DNA of 64,000 nt from CBDAQR01 sp965199055. Lineage in GTDB: Bacteria; Pseudomonadota; Gammaproteobacteria; Pseudomonadales; Halieaceae. Below the pieces are notes generated by a model. It ran no database searches and was not told the DNA's origin. It saw only the letters and a list, made by a program, of their open reading frames with translations. This document shows, piece by piece, positions 52,158 through 58,890 of the stretch (its first letter is position 1; every line of letters begins with the position of its first letter). Position numbers and translations under genes: made by a program. The stretch spans positions 1,054,001 through 1,118,000 of the forward strand of contig CBDAQR010000004.1 of assembly GCA_965199055.1 (NCBI GenBank), read 5' to 3'.

Positions 52158-52664
52158 TCAGTTGGGCCGACTCATCGCCACCCGGTGCTCCAAGCCTGCG
52201 TCTGCCTCTTGTTCCAGGCAGTTTTTCAGATGGGGTGACAGCGTGCCCTCAGCGCAGGCGCTGAAACCGGCGGAGCGGTAGAAGGGCGCGTTCCAGGGGA
52301 AATCGGTGAAGGTTGTTAGCGTCGTTGCCTCAAGTTTGCGTTGGGCACCGAGCTGTACTGATGCTTCCAACAGGGCGCGGCCGATGCCTTGCCGTGCGAA
52401 ATCGGGGTGTACTGAGAGCTCTTGCAAGTGCAATGTGCCATCAGCCTCGTAGCTCGCAGCGAAACCCGCGATAAGCCCCACCGATTCTGCCACCAGTAGC
52501 AGGCCCTGATGCAGGCAGTGCTGCAACTCGTCCAGTGTGAGTGTGGCATTTGGATCGGGTACGCGCTCAGGCGGGAATAGCTGCCCTGCTGCCCGCTCGA
52601 TGGGTGGCAGCAAAGGCAGGTCGTCTTGAGTGGCAAGTCGAATGCCCGGATCGGTGCTACGCAA
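52158..52664 (-). CDS. GNAT N-acetyltransferase
   Basis: A 168-residue GNAT protein. The acetyl-CoA binding loop is in LSVHPDFARQGIGRALLEASV, and the N-terminus IRLATQDDLPLLPPIERAA is typical of the fold. The C-terminal PWNAPFYRSAGFSACAEG matches motif B. The substrate is unknown. It sits 6 bases after the acyl-CoA dehydrogenase on the same strand, so they are probably co-transcribed. Confidence 0.88.
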   Translation of the reverse strand: MRSTDPGIRLATQDDLPLLPPIERAAGQLFPPERVPDPNATLTLDELQHCLHQGLLLVAESVGLIAGFAASYEADGTLHLQELSVHPDFARQGIGRALLEASVQLGAQRKLEATTLTTFTDFPWNAPFYRSAGFSACAEGTLSPHLKNCLEQEADAGLEHRVAMSRPN

Positions 52665-52670
52665 GGGGGT

Positions 52671-53828
52671 TTAGGATGCCTTGCCCAACATGGTTCTCGC
52701 GACCAGATCACGCATGATTTCGGAGGTGCCGCCGTAGATGCGCTGTATCCGGGCATCGGTGTAGAAGCGCGAAATTGGGTACTCCACCATATAGCCGTAG
52801 CCGCCGAACAACTGCAGACAGTCGTCTACGACTTTGCACTGCATTTCACAGCTAGCGAGTTTAAGAATGGCGGCGTCATCGCTGGTCATCTCGCCACGGG
52901 TGTAGGCATCGGCGCACTTTTCGTAGAAAGCGCGATTGATAGCGATCTCGGTCTTAACGTCTGCCAATTTGAAACGCGTATTTTGGAATTCCCCGACGGA
53001 TTTGCCAAAAGCCTTGCGCTCTTTCACATAGTCCACCGTGATATCCAAGGCGCCTTCGGCGGAAGCGACGGCCTGCGCGGCAATGCCGAGCCGCTCGCGC
53101 GGCAACTCCGTCATCATAATGACAAAGCCCTTGTTCTCTTCACCCAGCAGTGCATCGGCCGGCAGGCGTACATCCTGGAAGAAGAGCTCCGCGGTATCGG
53201 AGGTATGCTGACCGATCTTCTCGATCTTTTTGCCGCGGGAGAAGCCCGGCAGGCTGGCGTCCACCAGGAACAGGGATGTGCCTTTGGCGCCTTCGCCAGG
53301 ATCAGTAATGGCGGCGACGATCACCACATCGGCATGAATGCCATTGGTAATAAAGATCTTGGAGCCATTCAGTATCCATTCGTCGCCATCACGAACCGCG
53401 TTGGTGCGAATGCCCTGCACGTCAGAACCAGCGCCTGGCTCAGTCATAGCGAGTGCGCCGACAGCCTCTCCGCTGATCATCTTGGGCAGCCAATGTTGCT
53501 TCTGAGCCTCGCTGCCAAAGTGGTTGATGTAGGGCGCGACGATATTGGAGTGAATGCCATAACCCGACGCAATGCCGCCAAAGCCCAACCGAGAGAGCTC
53601 TTCAATCATTGCCAGCGTTACGTGTGGGGTGGTGCCGGCCGCGCCAAATTCCTCTGGCAGGTCGGGACATAGAAGGCCTGCGGCGCCCAGTGTATTCCAG
53701 AGTTCGCGCGGCACGATGCATTCTTCTTCCCACTGTTCGATATGGGGGGCGATCTCGGTTTCGAAGGCCCGACGTGCCATATCGCGAAACAGTGTCATTT
53801 CCTCGGAGTGCATTACGTCAGCATTCAT
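52671..53828 (-). CDS. acyl-CoA dehydrogenase (LCAD-like)
   Basis: A 385-residue FAD enzyme from ATG 53828. ALAMTEPGAGSDVQGIRTNA and ILNGSKIFITNGIHADV are the FAD-binding signature, and LQLFGGYGYMVEYPISRFY with RIYGGTSEIMRDLVART closes the protein. The Gly-Gly in YGGT, where many members have the catalytic Glu, indicates the long-chain/isovaleryl type in which the Glu lies on another helix. It desaturates an acyl-CoA at C2-C3. The longer frame to 53891 has no better start. It is divergent from the aldehyde dehydrogenase. Confidence 0.93.
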   Translation of the reverse strand: MNADVMHSEEMTLFRDMARRAFETEIAPHIEQWEEECIVPRELWNTLGAAGLLCPDLPEEFGAAGTTPHVTLAMIEELSRLGFGGIASGYGIHSNIVAPYINHFGSEAQKQHWLPKMISGEAVGALAMTEPGAGSDVQGIRTNAVRDGDEWILNGSKIFITNGIHADVVIVAAITDPGEGAKGTSLFLVDASLPGFSRGKKIEKIGQHTSDTAELFFQDVRLPADALLGEENKGFVIMMTELPRERLGIAAQAVASAEGALDITVDYVKERKAFGKSVGEFQNTRFKLADVKTEIAINRAFYEKCADAYTRGEMTSDDAAILKLASCEMQCKVVDDCLQLFGGYGYMVEYPISRFYTDARIQRIYGGTSEIMRDLVARTMLGKAS

Positions 53829-53973
53829 GTTCTTACCTGTGGTATATCCGCTGGGGGAGGGAATTGTGATCGAAATAAGCGGTGTAAACAACTTGGGGTA
53901 TTGCCTCCGTTTGAATCTCTGGTATGTTGGCTAGCCCTAGAAGAAATACAGCCCCGCAACTGGAGGATTAACC

Positions 53974-55404
53974 ATGCGCGAATACACTCAGTTCTACATC
54001 AACGGTGAGTGGGTAGAGCCCACAGCACCCAATAGCTTCGATGTTATTAACCCGGCCAATGAAGAAGTCTGTGCCCATATTGCTCTGGGTAATGAGGAAG
54101 ACGTTAATAAGGCGGTAGCAGCAGCCAAAGCGGCGTTTCAGACCTACGGCTGGAGCAGTCGCGAAGAGCGTATTGCCATACTTGAGGCGCTCGTCGAGGC
54201 CTACAAGGCCAACTACAACGACATTGCCGAAGCCATCTCCATGGAAATGGGCGCCCCCACTAAGCTGGCCGTGGAAGCCCAGGCCGGCTCAGGCCTGGGT
54301 CATATTGCGCAGGCGCTGGCCGTTCTGCAGAACTTCGAATTTGAAGAAGACCTGGGTCCGCACCGCGTCATCAAGGAGCCCATCGGTGTTTGCGGCATGA
54401 TCACCCCCTGGAACTGGCCGGTGAATCAGATTGCCTGCAAGGTGGCCCCGGCACTGGCCGTGGGTTGCACGATGGTGCTCAAGCCGAGCGAGGTTGCTCC
54501 ACTGTCTGGCTACCTGTTTACCAAAGTGATGCATGAAGCGGGCGTACCCGCCGGCGTGTACAACATGGTCAACGGCGACGGTCCCGGTGTGGGCACAGCG
54601 CTGAGCAAGCACCCGGATGTCGATATGATGTCGTTCACAGGTTCAACCCGCGCCGGGACACTGGTTGCGCAGAATGCGGCGCCAACGGTTAAGCGAGTTA
54701 CCCAGGAACTGGGCGGCAAGTCGCCGAACGTTATTCTGGCGGACGCCAATCTGGAAGCTGCGGTCACCGGTGGCGTTATGCACATGTATAACAACACGGG
54801 ACAGTCCTGTAATGCGCCCTCACGTATGTTGGTGCCGCGGGACCAGTTGGCCGAAGCCGAGGCTATTGCTGCCAAGGTGAGTGAGTCTGTTGTTGTGGGT
54901 GACCCTACCGCTGAAGGGACCACAATGGGACCGGTTGTCTCTGAGGTTCAGTTCAACAAGATTCAGGGCTTGATCGAGAAGGGTATCGAGGAAGGCGCCA
55001 AAGTCGTTTGCGGTGGCCCCGGTCGCCCGGAAGGCCTGGACAAGGGTTACTTCATTCGCCCGACCGTGTTCAGCGAAGCGAACAATGATATGACGATTGC
55101 TCGTGAGGAAATCTTTGGCCCTGTGCTGACGATGATCCCCTACGATTCCGAGGACGAAGCCATAGCGATCGCCAACGACACCGAGTATGGCCTGGCTGGC
55201 TATGTGCAGGGCGGCGATCTGGATCACGCACGCCAGGTAGCCTCAAAGATTCGCGCAGGTAACGTACACCTTAACGGTGCCTCGCCGGGTATGGATGTAC
55301 CCTTTGGGGGCTACAAGATGTCCGGCAACGGTCGGGAGTGGGGTGCCCACGGCTTTACCGACTACCTGGAAATCAAGGCCGTCTCCGGTTACACGGCTGG
55401 ATAA
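53974..55404 (+). CDS. aldehyde dehydrogenase, NAD(P)-dependent
   Basis: A 476-residue ALDH. ITPWNWPVNQIACKVAPALA is the cofactor-binding stretch, the catalytic Glu is in TQELGGKSPNVILAD, and the catalytic Cys in NNTGQSCNAPSRML. FTGSTRAGTLVAQNA and EEIFGPVLTMIPYD complete the family set. It oxidises an aldehyde to its acid; the substrate is unknown. AACTGGAGGATTAACC before the ATG is a strong ribosome site. The stop is 3 bases before the glycerol kinase start. Confidence 0.95.
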   Translation: MREYTQFYINGEWVEPTAPNSFDVINPANEEVCAHIALGNEEDVNKAVAAAKAAFQTYGWSSREERIAILEALVEAYKANYNDIAEAISMEMGAPTKLAVEAQAGSGLGHIAQALAVLQNFEFEEDLGPHRVIKEPIGVCGMITPWNWPVNQIACKVAPALAVGCTMVLKPSEVAPLSGYLFTKVMHEAGVPAGVYNMVNGDGPGVGTALSKHPDVDMMSFTGSTRAGTLVAQNAAPTVKRVTQELGGKSPNVILADANLEAAVTGGVMHMYNNTGQSCNAPSRMLVPRDQLAEAEAIAAKVSESVVVGDPTAEGTTMGPVVSEVQFNKIQGLIEKGIEEGAKVVCGGPGRPEGLDKGYFIRPTVFSEANNDMTIAREEIFGPVLTMIPYDSEDEAIAIANDTEYGLAGYVQGGDLDHARQVASKIRAGNVHLNGASPGMDVPFGGYKMSGNGREWGAHGFTDYLEIKAVSGYTAG

Positions 55405-55407
55405 GCC

Positions 55408-56904
55408 TTGGCCTCCTTCGTTCTCGCCATCGATCAGGGCACCACGGGTTCTACCGTTGCTCTGGTCGATCGTCGCGGCGCCCTGCGCGCCAAAGTCAAT
55501 TACGAGTTTCCGCAGGTCTATCCCAAGCCGGGTTGGGTAGAGCATCGCCCCGATGAAATCTGGAGCTCTATCCAGAAGGGCATTCGGGCGATCTTCCGCA
55601 AGCAGATCTGCAAACCGTCCGATATCGTGGCGATTGGCATTACCAATCAGCGCGAGACTACCGCGCTGTGGGATCGTGATACGGGCGAAGCGCTGGCCAA
55701 TGCCATCGTATGGCAGTGTCGGCGTACGACGGATTTTTGCGAAGCGCTAAAGAGTAGGGGGCTGGAGCCTCTGGTCAAAAAGAAAACGGGATTGGTGTTA
55801 GATCCCTATTTTTCGGGCAGCAAGTTTCGCTGGTTGTTAAACAATGCACCCCGAGCGCGCAGTCGTGCGCGCCAGGGCAAGGTGCTGGGTGGCACCATCG
55901 ACAGCTATCTGGTGTGGAAGCTCAGCGGCGGCGAGCGTCATGTGACCGACGTATCCAATGCCTCACGCACCTCGCTCATGAATTTACGGAGCGCGCGTTG
56001 GGATAAGGAACTGCTCGACATTTTTGAGGTGCCCGCCAATATTCTCCCCGAAATCGTGCCCAGCAGTGGTGTGATGGGCTACACCAAAGGCGTGCCGGGT
56101 CTGCCGGACGGAATACCGATCAGTGGCGTTGCCGGCGATCAGCAGTCGGCACTGTTCGGCCAGGCCTGCTTTGCGCCAGGCGATGCCAAGTGCACCTTTG
56201 GAACGGGTTCGTTCATTCTGATGAACACAGGCGACAAGCTGGTGAGCTCGAAGTCTGGCCTGTTAACGACTGTGGCCTGGCAATTGCCGGGCGAGAAGAA
56301 GCCCACCTATGCGTTGGAAGGCGGCGCCTTCGTTTGTGGTGCCGCGGTGCAATGGTTGCGTGACGAGCTGCAAATCATCAAGCGTGCGCCTGACGTGGAG
56401 GCACTGGCGGCAAAGGTTGCTGACCACGGCGGTGTCGAATTCGTGCCGGCGCTGACTGGTCTGGGCGCTCCCTGGTGGGATCCGGAAGCCCGCGGCACCA
56501 TCACGGGGCTGACCCGCGGCGCTAATCGCAGCCATATAGCGCGAGCGACCCTTGATGCCATGGCACTGCAGAACGTCGATATTCTCTTGGCGATGGAGAA
56601 GGATCTCAAGAAGCGCATGAAGCCGCTTCGCGTGGATGGCGGCGCGGCAGCCAACGATCTGCTGATGCAGATTCAGGCTGATGTATTGGGCCGCAAGCTG
56701 ATTCGCCCCGTGATGATCGAAACCACCGTTGCCGGGGCCTGCTACCTTGCCGGGCTGGGCGTGGGTTTGTGGTCCAGCAAGGGTGATATCCGCAAGATCT
56801 GGAAAGCGGAACGCGAGTTTCAAGTGGCCATGTCAGCCACCGCGCGCAAGAAGCGCATTCAGAGTTGGCACGGCGCAGTGAATCGCACGCTAGGGCCGGG
56901 TTAG
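55408..56904 (+). CDS. glpK: glycerol kinase
   Basis: A 498-residue FGGY kinase of normal length. AIDQGTTGSTVALVDRRG at the N-terminus, GITNQRETTALWDRDTG, the GVAGDQQSALFGQACFAPGD block and CTFGTGSFILMN are diagnostic of GlpK. It makes sn-glycerol-3-phosphate. The start is TTG at 55408, directly after the aldehyde dehydrogenase stop, so they are a translation unit; the pairing with an aldehyde dehydrogenase is less common than with glpF/glpD, which are not here. The 3' end overlaps the small membrane gene on the other strand by 4 bases. Confidence 0.95.
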   Translation: MASFVLAIDQGTTGSTVALVDRRGALRAKVNYEFPQVYPKPGWVEHRPDEIWSSIQKGIRAIFRKQICKPSDIVAIGITNQRETTALWDRDTGEALANAIVWQCRRTTDFCEALKSRGLEPLVKKKTGLVLDPYFSGSKFRWLLNNAPRARSRARQGKVLGGTIDSYLVWKLSGGERHVTDVSNASRTSLMNLRSARWDKELLDIFEVPANILPEIVPSSGVMGYTKGVPGLPDGIPISGVAGDQQSALFGQACFAPGDAKCTFGTGSFILMNTGDKLVSSKSGLLTTVAWQLPGEKKPTYALEGGAFVCGAAVQWLRDELQIIKRAPDVEALAAKVADHGGVEFVPALTGLGAPWWDPEARGTITGLTRGANRSHIARATLDAMALQNVDILLAMEKDLKKRMKPLRVDGGAAANDLLMQIQADVLGRKLIRPVMIETTVAGACYLAGLGVGLWSSKGDIRKIWKAEREFQVAMSATARKKRIQSWHGAVNRTLGPG

Positions 56905-57083
56905 TCCGGTCTTTTCTCCGCGATCAGGACCACCAGCAAGGTTACAGCAAAACCGAGACCTAAATATTCATGAATGGCTGGCGCTCCGTCATTCATGATG
57001 GTTTCAGCGATACGCCAGCAGTATGTCAGTATGAGTGCAGCGACTAGACCATATTTGAGGCGCTTGTTATTGAGCAGATTCAT
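56901..57083 (-). CDS. small two-helix membrane protein, candidate immunity protein
   Basis: A 60-residue protein with two predicted helices (LKYGLVAALILTYCWRI and LGLGFAVTLLVVLIA) separated by a short polar loop, ending in a basic/acidic tail EKRPD. Its ATG overlaps the TGA stop of the disrupted gene upstream (ATGA). It is the last gene after a peptide-export operon, so a role as a bacteriocin immunity protein is a reasonable inference from position and size, with no sequence match to a known family. The IS element inserted upstream may reduce or alter its transcription. Confidence 0.62.
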   Translation of the reverse strand: MNLLNNKRLKYGLVAALILTYCWRIAETIMNDGAPAIHEYLGLGFAVTLLVVLIAEKRPD

Positions 57084-57137
57084 TTTCGGGCACCTTTTCG
57101 TTTATCTAGCAGAAATAGTGTAGCGAAGATCGCAGCC

Positions 57138-57141
57138 ATGG
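57138..57141. repeat. target site duplication, left copy
   Basis: ATGG immediately before the left inverted repeat. It matches the ATGG immediately after the right inverted repeat (58402-58405). Four bases is within the 3-5 bp duplications made by IS3-family elements. Confidence 0.88.
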
Positions 57142-57167
57142 TGTAGTGGCACACTGAATTTGGCCAC
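57142..57167. repeat. IS left terminal inverted repeat
   Basis: Begins TGTAGTGG and ends GGCCAC; 20 of 26 positions match the right end read on the other strand. Confidence 0.9.
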
Positions 57168-57212
57168 CTGAATCTGGGTGATACTATCACCCCTCAAGAC
57201 ACAGGTGAGCAA

Positions 57213-57527
57213 ATGACCAAACGATCCAGACCAAACTTTAGCCCGGAGTTTCGACTCGAAGTCGCACAATTAGTCGTTGACCAAGGCTATACCGTCAGAG
57301 CCGCGAGTGAAGCGATGAACGTCAGTAAATCTTCAGTGGAGGGCTGGGTTCGCCAGCTTCGGCTAGAGCGCTCGGGAGAAACACCTCAGAAAGGCACGCC
57401 ACTGACCGAGGAGCAGCGCCGTATTCGCGACCTGGAACGTCAGATCAAACGGCTGGAAACAGAGAAAGACATATTAAAAAAGGGTATGGCTCTCTTGATG
57501 TCCGACGAGCTGAAAAATATTCGATAA
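57213..57527 (+). CDS. IS3-family transposase OrfA
   Basis: A 104-residue protein. The first half (FSPEFRLEVAQLVVDQGYTV and ASEAMNVSKSSVEGWVRQL) is the HTH_Tnp_1 DNA-binding domain. The second half (RDLERQIKRLETEKDILKK) is a coiled coil for oligomerisation. The A-AAA-AAG slip site at 57476-57482 lies in codons for LKK. A -1 slip there continues into OrfB; otherwise translation ends at 57527 with ELKNIR. Confidence 0.95.
   Translation: MTKRSRPNFSPEFRLEVAQLVVDQGYTVRAASEAMNVSKSSVEGWVRQLRLERSGETPQKGTPLTEEQRRIRDLERQIKRLETEKDILKKGMALLMSDELKNIR
57476..57482 (+). promoter_or_regulatory. programmed -1 frameshift heptamer
   Basis: A-AAA-AAG in the correct phase (TTA AAA AAG). After a -1 slip the frame reads through KYSIIQRLQESYPVK into OrfB with no stop, as expected for IS3-family OrfAB transposases. 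Confidence 0.8.
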
Positions 57528-57559
57528 TTCAGCGGTTACAAGAGAGCTATCCCGTTAAG

Positions 57560-58393
57560 TTGCTATGCCATGTCTTTGATATTCAACGCAGTAGCTACCG
57601 ATATTGGCGAGAGCGCCCGAAGGGTGACAACTCCCATCGTTGCAGGCTTAAGCTTATGGTTCACGCTGCTCACCGCCTAAGTGGTGGCTCAGCTGGTGCA
57701 AGAACCGTTGCCCAGATCGTTAGCCGTAATGGAACGCCATTGACTCGTTACGTTGCGGGTAAGTTGATGAAGGAGTTGGGACTGGTGAGTAGCCAGCTTC
57801 CAAAACACGCCTATAAGCGTGCTGACAAGCTACACGTAGCCATTCCAAATACCTTGAATCGGCAGTTTTCTGTAGCAGAACCCAACCAGGTGTGGTGCAG
57901 CGATATTACATATATTTGGACGGGTCAACGCTGGGCCTATCTAGCCATGATACTGGATCTCTACGCGAGAAAACCGGTTGGTTGGGCGTTTTCTTATCGG
58001 GCCGACAGTGAACTGACCCGTAAGGCGTTGATGATGGCTTATGAATCCAGAGGAAGACCAAAGGGAGTGCTATTCCACTCGGATCAGGGAGTTCAGTACA
58101 CCAGTACAAAATTCCGTCAGCATCTCTGGCGGTATCAGATACAACAGAGCATGAGTCGACGGGGAAACTGCTGGGATAACGCGCCAATGGAGCGCTTCTT
58201 CCGCAGCCTAAAAACCGAGTGGGTTCCAGAGACGGGCTATCGGAGTTTTACTGAAGCCAAGCAGTCAATCAATGACTATATCGTGAGGTACTACAACTCG
58301 ATCAGACCGCATTCGAATAACAACATGAAAACACCCAATCAGGCAGAAAACGAATACTGGAAAGCTTATAAAACCGTGGCCAGTTTTAGTTGA
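57560..58393 (+). CDS. IS3-family transposase OrfB (DDE core)
   Basis: A 277-residue catalytic half. WCSDITYIWTGQRWAYLAMI has the first Asp, VLFHSDQGVQYTS the second, and DNAPMERFFRSLKTEW the Glu of the DDE triad. The C-terminal INDYIVRYYNSIRPH is a standard IS3 element. The TTG at 57560 is only where a track opens; the functional product is probably the OrfA-OrfB fusion made by frameshifting. The stop at 58391-58393 lies inside the right inverted repeat. Confidence 0.95.
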   Translation: MLCHVFDIQRSSYRYWRERPKGDNSHRCRLKLMVHAAHRLSGGSAGARTVAQIVSRNGTPLTRYVAGKLMKELGLVSSQLPKHAYKRADKLHVAIPNTLNRQFSVAEPNQVWCSDITYIWTGQRWAYLAMILDLYARKPVGWAFSYRADSELTRKALMMAYESRGRPKGVLFHSDQGVQYTSTKFRQHLWRYQIQQSMSRRGNCWDNAPMERFFRSLKTEWVPETGYRSFTEAKQSINDYIVRYYNSIRPHSNNNMKTPNQAENEYWKAYKTVASFS

Positions 58394-58401
58394 CCACTAC
58401 A
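58376..58401. repeat. IS right terminal inverted repeat
   Basis: Reads TGTAGTGG ... GGCCAC on the minus strand and matches the left end at 20 of 26 positions. The OrfB stop codon is inside it. Confidence 0.9.
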
Positions 58402-58405
58402 ATGG
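58402..58405. repeat. target site duplication, right copy
   Basis: ATGG directly after the right inverted repeat, the same as 57138-57141. Confidence 0.88.
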
Positions 58406-58554
58406 AGATGCTGACAATCATGCCTGACATCATGAGGGCGCGGATGGAGATTCCCTCCGCCCAACCCGCGGCGAGTCCGACACACATACAAATGAGATAC
58501 CACAGAGATAGCGTTGAGTATTTGCTCATGCCTTATACCTCCTTATAAGTAGAT

Positions 58555-58578
58555 GGCGTGAGCCCGGAGGCTCACGCC
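58555..58578 (-). promoter_or_regulatory. intercistronic hairpin with UCCG loop
   Basis: Two perfectly complementary 10-base arms, GGCGTGAGCC and GGCTCACGCC, flank a 4-base loop that reads UCCG on the minus-strand transcript, closed by C and G as in the stable UNCG class. It lies 6 bases after the precursor stop (58585) and 25 bases before the next gene start. No U-run follows, so it is more likely an mRNA-stabilising or attenuating element than a full terminator. Confidence 0.75.
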
Positions 58579-58584
58579 CTTGGG

Positions 58585-58848
58585 TTACCGACTGGTGACC
58601 TTCCTATTGCGGTGCCGGCCACCACCTAAATAGCGGGCTAGCCCGTATGTGGCCAGGCCCAATCCGGCCCCTGACATGACGTGACCTACAGCGCTCGTCG
58701 CAGCCCCGCCAACGCCGACGTGCGAGGCCAGCGATAGGCCGAAGCCGATGACAGGAAGGACGCCGCCATGCACTGCATCTAGCTCTTCGGGGCTTAGCTC
58801 CCTGATTCCGGGATTGCTCCAAGTTTCGTCTGGTTGATAATGATTCAT
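58585..58848 (-). CDS. double-glycine leader peptide, candidate bacteriocin/microcin precursor
   Basis: An 87-residue peptide. The leader is residues 1-29 and ends IRELSPEELDAVHGG, the classic double-glycine form cleaved by C39 peptidases. The 58-residue core has Gly/Ala/Val-rich helices with GxxxG spacing (HVGVGGAATSAVGHVMSGAG), then LATYGLARYLGGG and a basic tail RHRNRKVTSR. No Cys lies in the core and no modification enzyme is near, so an unmodified class II-like peptide is most likely. A strong AAGGAG site precedes the ATG. It is encoded 42 bases after the exporter gene. No known bacteriocin is recognised, so the activity is inferred. Confidence 0.8.
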   Translation of the reverse strand: MNHYQPDETWSNPGIRELSPEELDAVHGGVLPVIGFGLSLASHVGVGGAATSAVGHVMSGAGLGLATYGLARYLGGGRHRNRKVTSR

Positions 58849-58890
58849 GGTGAAACTCCTTTTTCATCAATTTCTCCGCTTGCGCGGCAT

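Larger units (their letters stand above)
57142..58401 (+). mobile_element. complete IS3-family insertion sequence (1260 bp)
   Basis: Both ends, both open reading frames and the target duplication are present, so the copy looks recently inserted and possibly active. The 26-bp ends match at 20 of 26 positions (TGTAGTGG ... GGCCAC). OrfA carries an HTH and leucine-zipper-like segment; OrfB carries the DDE transposase core. An A-AAA-AAG heptamer would allow the fused transposase. The element is inserted in a minus-strand small membrane gene in the peptide-export locus, in the opposite orientation to it. Confidence 0.95.
57080..58529 (-). pseudogene. small membrane protein gene split by an IS3-family element
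   Basis: The two halves are 58529-58402 (128 bases, ATG at 58529) and 57137-57080 (58 bases). Joining them after removing the element and one copy of the ATGG target duplication gives one uninterrupted 61-residue frame: a start MSKYSTLSLWYLICMCVG, then AAGWAEGISIRALMMSGM, then a hydrophobic stretch SISMAAIFATLFLL and a basic tail DKRKGARK. That predicts two membrane helices. An AAGGAGGT ribosome site lies 7 bases before the ATG, and the stop overlaps the next small gene. It resembles its neighbour at 56901 in size and layout. Function unknown; candidate immunity protein by position. Confidence 0.88.

Noticed and set aside
58402..58560. An additional precursor peptide after the first
   Set aside because: The only frame with a good ribosome site is the membrane protein split by the IS; it has no double-glycine leader.
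58585..58848. Siderophore-type (class IIb) microcin
   Set aside because: The C-terminus is basic, not the Ser/Gly-rich type that carries a siderophore, and no glucosyltransferase or esterase gene is nearby.
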